Shown here: in pieces, positions 53,476-61,412 of the stretch
Numbering within the stretch: the stretch's first letter is position 1
Layout of the letters: every line of letters begins with the position of its first letter
NCBI RefSeq assembly: GCF_003600895.1
Contig: NZ_QYRP01000002.1
Coordinates: 2,046,001-2,110,000, forward strand
DNA length: 64,000 nt
Origin: Nocardioides cavernaquae
Lineage (GTDB): Bacteria > Actinomycetota > Actinomycetes > Propionibacteriales > Nocardioidaceae
Reading direction: 5' to 3'
Position numbers and translations under genes: made by a program
Notes under the pieces: model-generated
The model's input: only the letters and a program-made list of their open reading frames with translations
Told to the model about the DNA's origin: nothing
Database searches by the model: none

Positions 53476-53973
53476 TCAACCCTGCCCGCCGAGATGTGGG
53501 TCGTGGCCCGCCGAGATGTCGATGATGGCCTGCCGAGATGTCGATGGTGCCAATCGACGGGCCAGCCCGGCTCGAGCCCCCGCCATCATCCGGGCGTGGT
53601 TCCAGCGCAGCAGCGGCCGCGCGACGTACGACGCACAGGCGAGGAGGCGGTCGGTCACCACGACCTCCTGCTCGAACACGAGACGGCAGCCGTCGCCCTC
53701 GGGGGCGAGCCGCCAGCGGACCCAGCCCTCGAGGTCACCGGTGATGGTGGTCTCGAGGACGTCGGGCTCACGACGCTCCGCGTGGAGGCGCATCTCGAGC
53801 GTGTAGGGGAGCGCCGAGCGACAGAGGACCAGCCCGTCGTCAGGGCCCAGGTGGAGGCACGCGATCACCTGTGGCCACCACTCCGGGTAGCGCTCGACGT
53901 CGATCAGCGTCGCGTGGACCGCCGCCACCGTATGGGGCAGCCACCACGTGGAGTGGAACGCGTAGGTGCGCAT
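53476..53973 (-). CDS. SRPBCC (START-like) family protein
   Basis: 165-residue protein with the polyketide-cyclase/START-like fold pattern: an N-terminal strand-helix segment VHATLIDVERYPEWWPQV and beta strands LETTITGDLEGWVRWRLAP and CRLVFEQEVVV. The cavity binds a hydrophobic ligand in known members; no ligand can be predicted. The last 20 or so codons (encoding SRQAIIDISAGHDPHLGGQG) run through the 22-bp repeat array, so the natural C-terminus may have been extended by the repeats. Flanked on the other side by a matching array. Confidence 0.78.
   Translation of the reverse strand: MRTYAFHSTWWLPHTVAAVHATLIDVERYPEWWPQVIACLHLGPDDGLVLCRSALPYTLEMRLHAERREPDVLETTITGDLEGWVRWRLAPEGDGCRLVFEQEVVVTDRLLACASYVARPLLRWNHARMMAGARAGLARRLAPSTSRQAIIDISAGHDPHLGGQG
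53478..53543 (-). repeat. Three tandem 22-bp repeat units (family A, minus strand)
   Basis: Units at 53522-53543, 53500-53521 and 53478-53499, read on the minus strand, contain ACATCTCGGC at exactly 22-base steps (GCCGAGATGT at 53488, 53510 and 53532 on the plus strand). They overlap the 3' end of the SRPBCC gene. Confidence 0.75.
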
Positions 53974-54004
53974 GGTGCCATGGTGCCGTGGGTAGGGCCA
54001 TGAG

Positions 54005-54048
54005 TGACATCTCGGCCGGTCAAACCCGCATCTCGGCGGTCAGAGGCG
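54005..54048 (+). repeat. Two tandem 22-bp repeat units (family A)
   Basis: The first unit (54005-54026) begins TGACATCTCGGC and ends GTCAAACC; the second begins CGCATCTCGGCGG. The array lies between the SRPBCC start and the end of punA and covers the punA stop codon (54040-54042). Confidence 0.75.
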
Positions 54049-54834
54049 CGGGACGACCCGCGAGAGGAGCGAGCCGAGGCGTTCACCGGCGGCGCGACCC
54101 GCGTCGAGCACCTCACCGTGGTCGAGCGTGTCGCCGCTCATGCCCGCGGCCTGGTTGGTGACCAGCGACAGGCCGAGCACCTCGAGACCCGCGGCGCGGG
54201 CCGCGATCGCCTCGAGCGTGGTGCTCATGCCGACCAGGTCGCCACCGATGACCGACGCCATGCGGATCTCGGCAGGGGTTTCGTACTGCGGCCCGGTGAA
54301 CTGCACGTAGACGCCCTCGTCGAGGGTCGGGTCGACCTCCTTCACCAGCGCGCGCAGGCGTGGTGAGTAGACCTCGGTCAGGTCGACGAAGGTGGCACCG
54401 ACGAGCGGCGTCTGTGCGGTCAGGTTGATGTGGTCGCGGATGATCACCGGCGTGCCGGGGGACCACTCGGGGCGCAGGCCGCCGCACCCGTTGGTGAGCA
54501 CGACGGTGCGGCAACCGGCCGCGGCCGCGACCCGGACCGGGTGTGCGACGGACGCGGGCCCGTGGCCCTCGTAGAGGTGCGTGCGGCCGGAGAAGAGGAG
54601 CACCTCGAGCCCGCCGACGGACACGCTTGCCACGCGGCCACCGTGGCCGGGCACGCCCGACGCGATGAAGCCGGGCAGCTCCTCGGAGGCGACCTCCAGC
54701 CTCGGCGTACCGAGGGCCTCGGCGGCGGCGCCCCAGCCGGAGCCCAGCACGAGCGCGACGTCGTGCTTGTCGACGCCGGTCAGTACGCCGATGCGGTCAG
54801 CTGCCTGCTGCGCGAGTGCCTGTACGTCGTCCAC
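54040..54834 (-). CDS. punA: Purine nucleoside phosphorylase
   Basis: 264-residue trimeric-type (NP-II family) phosphorylase that splits inosine, guanosine and deoxy forms to base and (deoxy)ribose-1-phosphate. Phosphate and base sites: LGSGWG, the SGRTHLYEGH segment (His), YVQFTGPQYETPAEIRM, GMSTTLEA and the base-recognition Asn in VTNQAAG. GTG 54834 follows a TAGGCT box 7 bases upstream. Works downstream of adenosine deaminase from the facing operon. Confidence 0.95.
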   Translation of the reverse strand: MDDVQALAQQAADRIGVLTGVDKHDVALVLGSGWGAAAEALGTPRLEVASEELPGFIASGVPGHGGRVASVSVGGLEVLLFSGRTHLYEGHGPASVAHPVRVAAAAGCRTVVLTNGCGGLRPEWSPGTPVIIRDHINLTAQTPLVGATFVDLTEVYSPRLRALVKEVDPTLDEGVYVQFTGPQYETPAEIRMASVIGGDLVGMSTTLEAIAARAAGLEVLGLSLVTNQAAGMSGDTLDHGEVLDAGRAAGERLGSLLSRVVPRL

Positions 54835-54841
54835 GCCGGCG

Positions 54842-54847
54842 AGCCTA
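54842..54847 (-). promoter_or_regulatory. -10 box for leaderless punA
   Basis: TAGGCT (minus strand) ends 7 bases before GTG 54834. Confidence 0.5.
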
Positions 54848-54912
54848 GTGCCGGCGGGGCCGCCGACGAGCCCTCGTGCGCTAACCGTGATCCATCCGTT
54901 AGGGGCGGCTGG

Positions 54913-55365
54913 TCACAGACCGGTCGAGCGGCATGCACGCCGGCGCAGCGCGCCGACGTAGTCGTCCGGAGCATCGGCGGCCTCGGCCGCGTTGGCCAGC
55001 ACCCCGAGGTACGACGCGGACGGCAGCCCGCCCTCGTGGGCGTCGAGCACGTAGACCCAGACCAGCTGCTCGCCGGTCAGTGTGGAGACGCGGACCTTGG
55101 TCTTGCGGAACAGCCCGGTGTCCGCGGACTCCCAGCCGTCGAGCGACTTCTCGTCCTCCGGCGTGACGTCGTAGACCGCGACGAAGACCTGCTCGAAGGG
55201 GTCCTGGACGATCGTCGCGAGGGCTCCGTCCCAGCCGTGCTCCTCGCCGCCGAAGGTCAGACGCCAGCCTTCCAGCCAGCCCGTGGTGCGCAGCGGGGAG
55301 TGCGGACAGCGCTCGGCCATGCGGAGCGGATCGAGGTTCGTTCCGTAGGCGGCGTACAGGGTCAC
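54913..55365 (-). CDS. Gamma-glutamylcyclotransferase-like protein
   Basis: 150-residue protein with the GGCT-fold signature YAAYGTNLDPLRM at the start and the conserved acidic position in SLDGWESADTGLFRK. The family forms 5-oxoproline from gamma-glutamyl amines or peptides; many bacterial members have unproved substrates. GTG 55365 follows a TAGTCT box by 6 bases. Divergent from lpdA. Confidence 0.85.
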   Translation of the reverse strand: MTLYAAYGTNLDPLRMAERCPHSPLRTTGWLEGWRLTFGGEEHGWDGALATIVQDPFEQVFVAVYDVTPEDEKSLDGWESADTGLFRKTKVRVSTLTGEQLVWVYVLDAHEGGLPSASYLGVLANAAEAADAPDDYVGALRRRACRSTGL

Positions 55366-55371
55366 GAGGTG

Positions 55372-55377
55372 AGACTA
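55372..55377 (-). promoter_or_regulatory. -10 box for leaderless GGCT-like gene
   Basis: TAGTCT (minus strand) ends 6 bases before GTG 55365; faces the lpdA promoter about 40 bases away. Confidence 0.5.
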
Positions 55378-55411
55378 GTCGCCTACTTGCCGGTATCCGG
55401 GGACCCCTCAC

Positions 55412-55417
55412 TAGGCT
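55412..55417 (+). promoter_or_regulatory. -10 box for leaderless lpdA
   Basis: TAGGCT ends 6 bases before GTG 55424. Confidence 0.5.
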
Positions 55418-55423
55418 GGCCTC

Positions 55424-56824
55424 GTGACCCACTTCAACGTACTCGTTCTCGGTGCCGGTCCCGGCGGTTATGTCGCCGCGATCCGCGCCGCCCAGCTCGG
55501 CCAGACGGTTGCCGTCATCGAGGAGAAGTACTGGGGAGGTGTCTGTCTCAACGTCGGGTGCATCCCGACGAAGGCCCTGCTCAAGAACGCCGAGCTGGCG
55601 CACGTGCTCACGCACGAGAAGGCGAAGTTCGGCATCGAGGGCGACGCCACGATGGCCTACGGCCCGACCCACGCGCGCTCGCGCGCGGTGAGCGCCGGCA
55701 TCGTCAAGGGCGTCCACTTCCTGATGAAGAAGAACAAGATCAAGGAGATCGACGGCTTCGGCACGCTCACCGGACCGAAGGCGGTCTCGGTGAAGGCCGC
55801 CGACGGCACCGTCACGGCCTACACCTGCGACAACCTGATCATCGCGACCGGTGCGCACGTCCGCTCGGTCCCCGGTGTCGACCCCAATGGTCAGAACATC
55901 GTCACCTACGAAGAGCTCATCCTCGACGCGAACCCGCCGAAGTCGATGATCATCGGCGGCTCGGGCGCGATCGGCGTCGAGTTCGCCTACGTGCTCAAGA
56001 ACTTCGGTGTCGACGTCACGATCGTCGAGTACCTCGACCGCATCGTGCCGACCGAGGACGCGGACGTGTCCAAGGAACTGCTCAAGCAGTACAAGAAGCT
56101 CGGCATCAAGATCCTCACCTCGACCGCGGTCAAGAAGGCCGTCGACACCGGTGACGGCGTCGAGGTCACCGTCGCGCCCGCCGCTGGTGGCGAGGAGACG
56201 GTCCTCAAGGCCGACAAGATGCTGGCCGCCTTCGGCTTCGCGCCGAACGTCGAGGGCTACGGCCTGGAAGCCGCCGGCGTTGCGCTGACCGAGCGTGGCG
56301 CCATCGCGGTCGACGGACGTGGCCGCACCAACGTCGAAGGCGTCTACGCCATCGGTGACTGCACCGGCAAGATGATGCTGGCCCACGTCGCCGAGGCCAT
56401 GGGCATCGTCACCGCCGAGACCATCGCAGGTGCCGAGACCATGGAGATCAACTTCGACATGGTCCCGCGCGCCACCTACTGCCAGCCGCAGATCGGCTCG
56501 TTCGGCTACTCCGAGCAGCAGGCGCGCGACAAGGGCTACAACGTCAAGACCTCGACGTTCCCCTTCGCTGCCAACGGCAAGGCCCAGGGCCTCGGCGACG
56601 CGGTCGGCTTCGTGAAGGTGATCGCCGACGCCGAGCACAACGAGATCCTCGGTGCCGCGATGATCGGCCCCGACGTCACCGAGCTGCTCCCGGTGCTGAC
56701 CCTCGCACAGCAGTGGGACCTCACCGCTGACGAGGTCGGGCGCAACGTCTTCGCGCACCCGACCCTGGGTGAGTCGGTCAAGGAAGCCATCCACGGCATC
56801 GCCGGGCACATGATCAACTTGTGA
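55424..56824 (+). CDS. lpdA: Dihydrolipoyl dehydrogenase
   Basis: 466-residue E3 flavoprotein shared by pyruvate and 2-oxoglutarate dehydrogenase complexes. FAD motif VLVLGAGPGGYVAAIRAAQL, redox disulfide GGVCLNVGCIPTKAL, NAD site MIIGGSGAIGVEFAYVLKNFG, and the C-terminal His-Glu pair in FAHPTLGESVKEA. The C-terminus HGIAGHMINL is complete and of normal sequence, even though the integrated element begins within 25 bases: either integration was just downstream or the element restored the end of the gene. Confidence 0.96.
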   Translation: MTHFNVLVLGAGPGGYVAAIRAAQLGQTVAVIEEKYWGGVCLNVGCIPTKALLKNAELAHVLTHEKAKFGIEGDATMAYGPTHARSRAVSAGIVKGVHFLMKKNKIKEIDGFGTLTGPKAVSVKAADGTVTAYTCDNLIIATGAHVRSVPGVDPNGQNIVTYEELILDANPPKSMIIGGSGAIGVEFAYVLKNFGVDVTIVEYLDRIVPTEDADVSKELLKQYKKLGIKILTSTAVKKAVDTGDGVEVTVAPAAGGEETVLKADKMLAAFGFAPNVEGYGLEAAGVALTERGAIAVDGRGRTNVEGVYAIGDCTGKMMLAHVAEAMGIVTAETIAGAETMEINFDMVPRATYCQPQIGSFGYSEQQARDKGYNVKTSTFPFAANGKAQGLGDAVGFVKVIADAEHNEILGAAMIGPDVTELLPVLTLAQQWDLTADEVGRNVFAHPTLGESVKEAIHGIAGHMINL

Positions 56825-56829
56825 TCCTT

Positions 56830-56846
56830 GCAGGTCTCTGACCTGC
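56830..56846. terminator. Small hairpin between lpdA and int
   Basis: GCAGGTC (56830-56836) and GACCTGC (56840-56846) form a perfect 7-bp stem with a TCT loop in the 24-base gap between the two convergent stops. It may end both transcripts, or be part of the attachment site. Confidence 0.5.
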
Positions 56847-56848
56847 GC

Positions 56849-58024
56849 TTATGCAGTGGACGCGGCGTCTGGGTACACATTGGGTACACAGATGGCCGCG
56901 TCCACTGCGTTTCTGACGCGTCCGTCGCTGTTCGGCATCAGGTGCGTGTAGGTCCGCAGCGTGAAGGCCGGATCCGCATGGCCGAGGTACTCGCTGACGA
57001 CCTTGATCGACACCCCGGCATCGAGCAGCGTGCTGGCGTAGAAGTGCCGCAGGGCGTGGCATCCGGTCTCTCTGCTGGGCAGCACGCCAATCCGCCGTAG
57101 GGCCGGCCACCACGTGCCCTCGTTGAACACGTCCCGCTTCAACGCCTGCCCCGTCGTCGTCGCGAAGAAGAGTCGGAAGGTCACCGGATCGCCGTCCGGC
57201 TTGGCCCACGGGTGGGTCACGTCGGCCGTGGGCCACTGCTCAAGGTGCCGCTCGAAGGCCTGGCGGACCGATCCGGGCAGCGCGACCGTGCGTGTCTTGC
57301 CACCCTTCGGGAGGTCGAAGTAGCGGACGTGCCCCCGGTAGAGCTTCACCTGGCGCCTGACCTCGATGACGTCGCGCTCAAGGTCGAAGTCCGATGGAGA
57401 CAGCCCGAAGATCTCGCCCTGGCGGAGCCCGGTGCCCGCAGCCAGGACGGCTACCAGCTGGTGTCGCGCCACGATCGACTCGATGAGCGCGTTGACCTGG
57501 TCGGGTGGCCACGGCACGACCTTGCGCTGCTCAAGCGCCGGCTTCCTCACCGAGGGTGCCTTGCACGGGTTCTTCGCAATCAGCCCGTCATCGACTGCGG
57601 CGTTCAGGATTGTCATGACGTGGTCAAAGAGCACCCGCCGGTAGTTGACGGCAAGGTGGTCGAGCCCCTTGAGCCAGGACTGGATGGCTGAGGGCCGCAA
57701 GTCACGGAGTTGTGTGTTGCCGAGCACCGGCAGCGTGTGCAACCTCAGCCGGGTTTCGATCAGATCGCGCGTCGCGGGTGTGAAGGTCTGCGCCATCAGC
57801 CACTCGGCGGCATGCGTCCGGAACAACACGCGTCCGGCGTCCGGATCGCGGTAGGCGTCGCGGACCAGGTCGGCTGCGATGGTGCTGCGGAACCGGTCGG
57901 CGTCGCCCTTGCGGATGAAGGTCTTGGCCTTCTGTCTTCCGTCGGGATCCCGCCAGCGGACCCGGTACCGGATCTCCGTCTTCCCGGACGCGTGTTTGCG
58001 GGTCAGCCGCTCGACGCTCGCCAT
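56849..58024 (-). CDS. int: Tyrosine recombinase (site-specific integrase)
   Basis: 391-residue integrase. N-terminal arm-binding domain (about 15-60, YRVRWRDPDGRQKAKTF), core-binding SAM-like domain (about 70-165) and catalytic domain with Arg201 (GTGLRQGEIFGL), Lys in PKGGKTRTV (about 240-243), His323 and Arg326 (CHALRHFYAS), His349 (YLGHADP) and nucleophile Tyr359 (RTYTHLMP). All catalytic residues are present, so it should be active. Its 3' end holds a 14-bp inverted repeat around two copies of TGGGTACACA. ATG 58024 is one base beyond the xis stop. Confidence 0.95.
   Translation of the reverse strand: MASVERLTRKHASGKTEIRYRVRWRDPDGRQKAKTFIRKGDADRFRSTIAADLVRDAYRDPDAGRVLFRTHAAEWLMAQTFTPATRDLIETRLRLHTLPVLGNTQLRDLRPSAIQSWLKGLDHLAVNYRRVLFDHVMTILNAAVDDGLIAKNPCKAPSVRKPALEQRKVVPWPPDQVNALIESIVARHQLVAVLAAGTGLRQGEIFGLSPSDFDLERDVIEVRRQVKLYRGHVRYFDLPKGGKTRTVALPGSVRQAFERHLEQWPTADVTHPWAKPDGDPVTFRLFFATTTGQALKRDVFNEGTWWPALRRIGVLPSRETGCHALRHFYASTLLDAGVSIKVVSEYLGHADPAFTLRTYTHLMPNSDGRVRNAVDAAICVPNVYPDAASTA
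56853..56908. repeat. 14-bp inverted repeat enclosing two direct TGGGTACACA repeats
   Basis: GCAGTGGACGCGGC (56853-56866) is a perfect inverse of 56895-56908. Between them TGGGTACACA occurs at 56870-56879 and 56881-56890. All of it codes for the last residues of the integrase, beyond the conserved catalytic domain. The layout resembles recombinase-binding sites at an element end. Confidence 0.6.
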
Positions 58025-58025
58025 G

Positions 58026-58196
58026 TCACGCCGCCTGCTCGTCGAGCCATCGCTCGAGTTCGGCCACGGCGTAACGAAGGTGCCTCCCCACGCGAATGCA
58101 CCGCGGTCCTGAGCCCTTGTGCCGCCACTGATAGAGCGTCGTGACCGGGATGCCCAGGAGTTCCGACACCTCCTCGGTGGTCATCAGTTTGTCCAT
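58026..58196 (-). CDS. xis: Excisionase (MerR-like helix-turn-helix)
   Basis: 56-residue DNA-binding protein of the BldC/excisionase type: MTTEEVSELLGIPVTTLYQWRHKGSGP is the winged-helix recognition part, with RVGRHLRYAVAELERWL following. It directs the integrase toward excision in related elements. A good AAGGAG site precedes the ATG at 58196; the fifth codon is also ATG. The long frame that contains it runs upstream into repSA and is not real. Confidence 0.9.
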   Translation of the reverse strand: MDKLMTTEEVSELLGIPVTTLYQWRHKGSGPRCIRVGRHLRYAVAELERWLDEQAA

Positions 58197-58216
58197 TTCC
58201 CTCTCCTTCCGATCGA

Positions 58217-59761
58217 TCAGGCCGCGGGTGCGGTCTGACGGGCTTGAGTTGCCGAACGGGGTCCGGCGCGTTTGGCCTCGAGATACTGCTGCCGTCTGGC
58301 CTGTGCTTCGCGGAGTGAGGCGAGCACGGCGACCCGCCACAGTCCCGAGCTGATGTCGCGTGGGTTGACTGGCTCCCAGCGGAAGCGACCTTCCTCCACA
58401 TCGGCCGAGCAGCGGTTCAGCGTCGGAATCGACTCCGGGTCGACGCCGGCCTCTTCGAGCACCTGACGCACCACGGCGGCGCGGTCGGCACGATGCTCGT
58501 CGAGTGTCTTGCCGGTCCATTGCCGGGACACCAAGACACGTCGCCCGCCGAAGCCCAGGTTCTCGGGATCGTGTGCAGCTCGCGAGCAAGCGCCCGGCTC
58601 CAGACCGGCAACAGCGTCCTTCGGCTGGATCCCGAAGCGCAGCCAGTTCGCGCATTCCGGAGAGCAGGGGAGCCAGCGAACCTCGTGCATCAGGCGATCG
58701 ACGTGGGCGCGCTGGCGGCCCGAGATCGAGTCGGGGTCGTAGGTGTCGGCGATCGACTTGGTCAGGTACTTCGTGACGTAGCCCAGGACCTTGTCAGTGC
58801 GAACCGAGTCAGCGACCAGCCACTTGTAGTCGGCTTGCTTGCCGAACCGGAGGACGTGGGCGGGCTGCTTCGCAGGGTTGGCCTCCAGTTCGGCGTCGAG
58901 CTCGTCCATCGCCTGTTGCCACGTCTGGAGCGGAGCGCCGGACCACGGGCAGACGTAGGTCTCCAGTTGTTCGTTCCACTCGGGGAAGCGCGTCGTGTAG
59001 ACGGGCTCGTCGCAGGGCGGCCACCACACCTGGTGGTAAGTCGCGGCGACGACCTGCAGGACGACCGAACGGGGGATCACGCCTCGCACCGCTGCATGGA
59101 GGTGAGGGGCGAGCCGCTTCTGTTCCTCGACTGCCGAGAAGTACTGCACCTTGAATCCCGCGCAGCGGCGGAGGTTCTGCCAGAGCCGGTCGACCAGGCG
59201 GGGAAAGTGCATCGCGTCGAGCGCCGCTTGCCGGTAGCGGTAGGTGTCGGGATCGAGCGGTGTCCCGTCGGCACGGACCCGGCCGTACGACGGCAGCGTG
59301 AAGGTGAGGAACATCGATGGCCGGTACGTCTTCCCGGACGGGGACATCATTGCGCGGCCGACGGTGCGCTCCGTCATCTGCAGCCGTGGGAGGTCGGCAA
59401 CGTCTTGGCGGCGCCGAGTCGACCGAACGCGACGGGTGACCTCCTCTGGGTCCTCAGGCTCGACGTCGTCGGATTCCTCGGTGTCCTCAGTTTGGTCCTC
59501 GGATGCATCGAACTCGGGCTCGTCCTCCCGGTGCCAGCCTTCGCGACACTGCTGGATGCGGAGCCGACGAGCCTTGGCCGCGCAGGGCGGGCACTTGGAT
59601 TCGCGGGTTGCGCCGCAGGGGATCGCCACTGTGCGGGCGACGCCGGTCTTCGTGTCGATCAGTTCCTGAAGGACCGGCCGAACGCACACGCCGTTGGCCT
59701 CGGCAGTCGCGCGCAGGAGGCCGTCATCGCGCGCGAGCTCGAGCTGCTCGAGAGAGGTCAT
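58217..59761 (-). CDS. repSA: RepSA-type rolling-circle replication initiator
   Basis: 514-residue initiator of the pSAM2 RepSA type. A Cys cluster in CGATRESKCPPCAAKARRLR and CREGW (Cys49, 57, 60, 72) looks like a zinc knuckle, followed by an acidic linker (about 78-108). The HUH metal site is PHLHAAVRG (His220, His222), and the tyrosine pair is in GYVTKYLTKS (Tyr328, Tyr332), either of which could nick the origin. The ATG overlaps the FtsK-like stop by four bases (ATGA). Confidence 0.92.
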   Translation of the reverse strand: MTSLEQLELARDDGLLRATAEANGVCVRPVLQELIDTKTGVARTVAIPCGATRESKCPPCAAKARRLRIQQCREGWHREDEPEFDASEDQTEDTEESDDVEPEDPEEVTRRVRSTRRRQDVADLPRLQMTERTVGRAMMSPSGKTYRPSMFLTFTLPSYGRVRADGTPLDPDTYRYRQAALDAMHFPRLVDRLWQNLRRCAGFKVQYFSAVEEQKRLAPHLHAAVRGVIPRSVVLQVVAATYHQVWWPPCDEPVYTTRFPEWNEQLETYVCPWSGAPLQTWQQAMDELDAELEANPAKQPAHVLRFGKQADYKWLVADSVRTDKVLGYVTKYLTKSIADTYDPDSISGRQRAHVDRLMHEVRWLPCSPECANWLRFGIQPKDAVAGLEPGACSRAAHDPENLGFGGRRVLVSRQWTGKTLDEHRADRAAVVRQVLEEAGVDPESIPTLNRCSADVEEGRFRWEPVNPRDISSGLWRVAVLASLREAQARRQQYLEAKRAGPRSATQARQTAPAA

Positions 59762-61215
59762 GCGACGTCGCCGCCATCGATGAGGCGCAGGTTGGGCGGG
59801 CCGGCGAGCAACCGGATGTCGTCATCGCTGATGAACGGGAAGCGCACGCGCACCGGTTCTGCGACACCGTCCAGCACGACGTAGCCGATGCCCGGCAGGC
59901 CTTCGGAGATGCGGTCGCAGAGCGCGCCGCGGCGTCGAGCTCCGTCACCGAGCGTCATGTCCACCTGCTCCGGTTCTGTCAGCCTCAGGGCGATTCGGGT
60001 CGGGAAGAGGTCGCGGAACGGCAGCACGTCCTTTCGCGGGTCCTGCAGGGCAGCAACGACAACGACTCCGACGGCACGCCCCTGCGAGAGCAGCAGCGAC
60101 AGCGCCGCCTTGATCCGCGCCTTGGCATCCCGGTCGTTGACGTACGCCGTGAGCGACGCGAGCTCGTCGACGAAGACGACGATGAGCGGGTCGTCTGTAG
60201 TCGGTTCATGCAGTCGCGTGACGCCCCGAAGACGCGATTGCCGGTCGCGCATGACCGAGACGGCCGCCTCGAGGAACCGCGCGAACGCGAGTTCGTAGGA
60301 GCGCACCTCGAGCGGGTGTTCGGCGTCCTGGTCTCCGTAGCAGTAGCGCTCGAAGAGCGGAGCACCCGCCGCGAACTCCATGCCGCCCTTCGGATCCAGG
60401 ACCCACAGGTGGGCCGACCCGGCCCGGAGGGCACCCTGGAGCGACCAGACGAGGGACCAGAGGACCGATCCCTTGCCAGCGCCCGTCGCGCCGACAACGA
60501 GGACATGGTTGCCACGGAGCCGAAGGTGGTAGGTCTTGGCGTCCTCACGAAGGGCGACCGGCAGCGCCTCGAGATCGGGCGACTCGTCGGCGTCGAACGT
60601 CGGGACCATCTCGCGGAGCGGGTCGTTCACCAGGAACCACAACTCGACCTGACCATGCTTCTGACCGGTTCGGACACGGCACTCCACGGCATCGAGCGTC
60701 ATGGCGAGGCGCTCGGCCTGCTCTGCGTAGTCCTCGAGGATCTGCCCAGGAAGCATCCGGACCTGCACGCGGTCGACGTTGCCGGTTGAGCGCACAGGAC
60801 CGAGCTGCGGCAGGTACTGCTGATCGACCACCCGTGCATCCAGTCCGCAGGTCACCATCGCGGGTTGCCACATGCGGCGGTAGACGAATGTCCGGCGGAT
60901 CGTGGACCGGACTGGCCACGCGACAACCCGCCGGAACGACTCGGGCGCGAGCTTTGCCCAGCCCGCCAAGGTGCTGCCCAAGGCAAAGAGCGGCAAGAAG
61001 AGGCCGAGCGGTCCTGTCGCGCGGATCGGGATCACCAGAAGCACGGCCGGGAGCCAGATGCCCGGTCGACGGATGATGCTGGTGATCGATCGCGTCAGCC
61101 AGCGTCCCAACAGACCGGCCACGACGATCCACAGCGGCACCTTGACCGACTCCGGACGGAGCGCGAGACCGCGGCCGCCGTACTTCTCGCCAGAGATCCC
61201 GATCCGCGCGTCCAT
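59758..61215 (-). CDS. FtsK/SpoIIIE-like DNA translocase (TraSA-type transfer protein)
   Basis: Roughly 485-residue membrane-anchored translocase. Two N-terminal membrane segments (about 28-46 and 54-88) and an ATPase domain with Walker A GATGAGKGS (243-251) and Walker B LIVVFVDEL (Asp351, Glu352). Proteins of this kind pump double-stranded plasmid or element DNA between hyphae and are the only transfer protein needed. ATG 61215 is adjacent to the preceding gene's stop; GTG 61218 is an alternative. Confidence 0.92.
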   Translation of the reverse strand: MDARIGISGEKYGGRGLALRPESVKVPLWIVVAGLLGRWLTRSITSIIRRPGIWLPAVLLVIPIRATGPLGLFLPLFALGSTLAGWAKLAPESFRRVVAWPVRSTIRRTFVYRRMWQPAMVTCGLDARVVDQQYLPQLGPVRSTGNVDRVQVRMLPGQILEDYAEQAERLAMTLDAVECRVRTGQKHGQVELWFLVNDPLREMVPTFDADESPDLEALPVALREDAKTYHLRLRGNHVLVVGATGAGKGSVLWSLVWSLQGALRAGSAHLWVLDPKGGMEFAAGAPLFERYCYGDQDAEHPLEVRSYELAFARFLEAAVSVMRDRQSRLRGVTRLHEPTTDDPLIVVFVDELASLTAYVNDRDAKARIKAALSLLLSQGRAVGVVVVAALQDPRKDVLPFRDLFPTRIALRLTEPEQVDMTLGDGARRRGALCDRISEGLPGIGYVVLDGVAEPVRVRFPFISDDDIRLLAGPPNLRLIDGGDVA

Positions 61216-61412
61216 CACAGGGACCGTCCGTTCGACCAGATCCAGCCACCCGTTGCGTCCAGCGCCCGGTCGATCCCGGGGCCAGCAGGAGTGGCCGACA
61301 GCACGAGGCCGAAGGTGACGGCAACGACGGCGGGGAAGGGCGACAGTCCGTTGCCCTTCATCAGGAGCAGCAGCACCAGTGCGAGCACTAGGGCGACGCT
61401 GACGGCAGTCAC
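61215..61412 (-). CDS. Small membrane protein in AICE transfer operon
   Basis: 65-residue protein beginning at GTG 61412 within the stop of the upstream gene (GTGA). It has two hydrophobic segments (VSVALVLALVLLLLM and FPAVVAVTFGLVLSATPA), the second followed by a short polar tail. It may help spread or anchor the element within the mycelium, like the Spd proteins of related elements; this is inference from position. The stop touches the translocase start. Confidence 0.65.
   Translation of the reverse strand: MTAVSVALVLALVLLLLMKGNGLSPFPAVVAVTFGLVLSATPAGPGIDRALDATGGWIWSNGRSL

Noticed and set aside
53478..54048. CRISPR array from the 22-bp periodic repeats
   Set aside because: Units are directly adjacent without unique spacers, number only two or three per locus, and there are no cas genes.
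56825..56848. tRNA gene at the integrase end of the element
   Set aside because: Only 24 bases lie between the stop codons; no cloverleaf or GTTCGA T-loop segment is present there.
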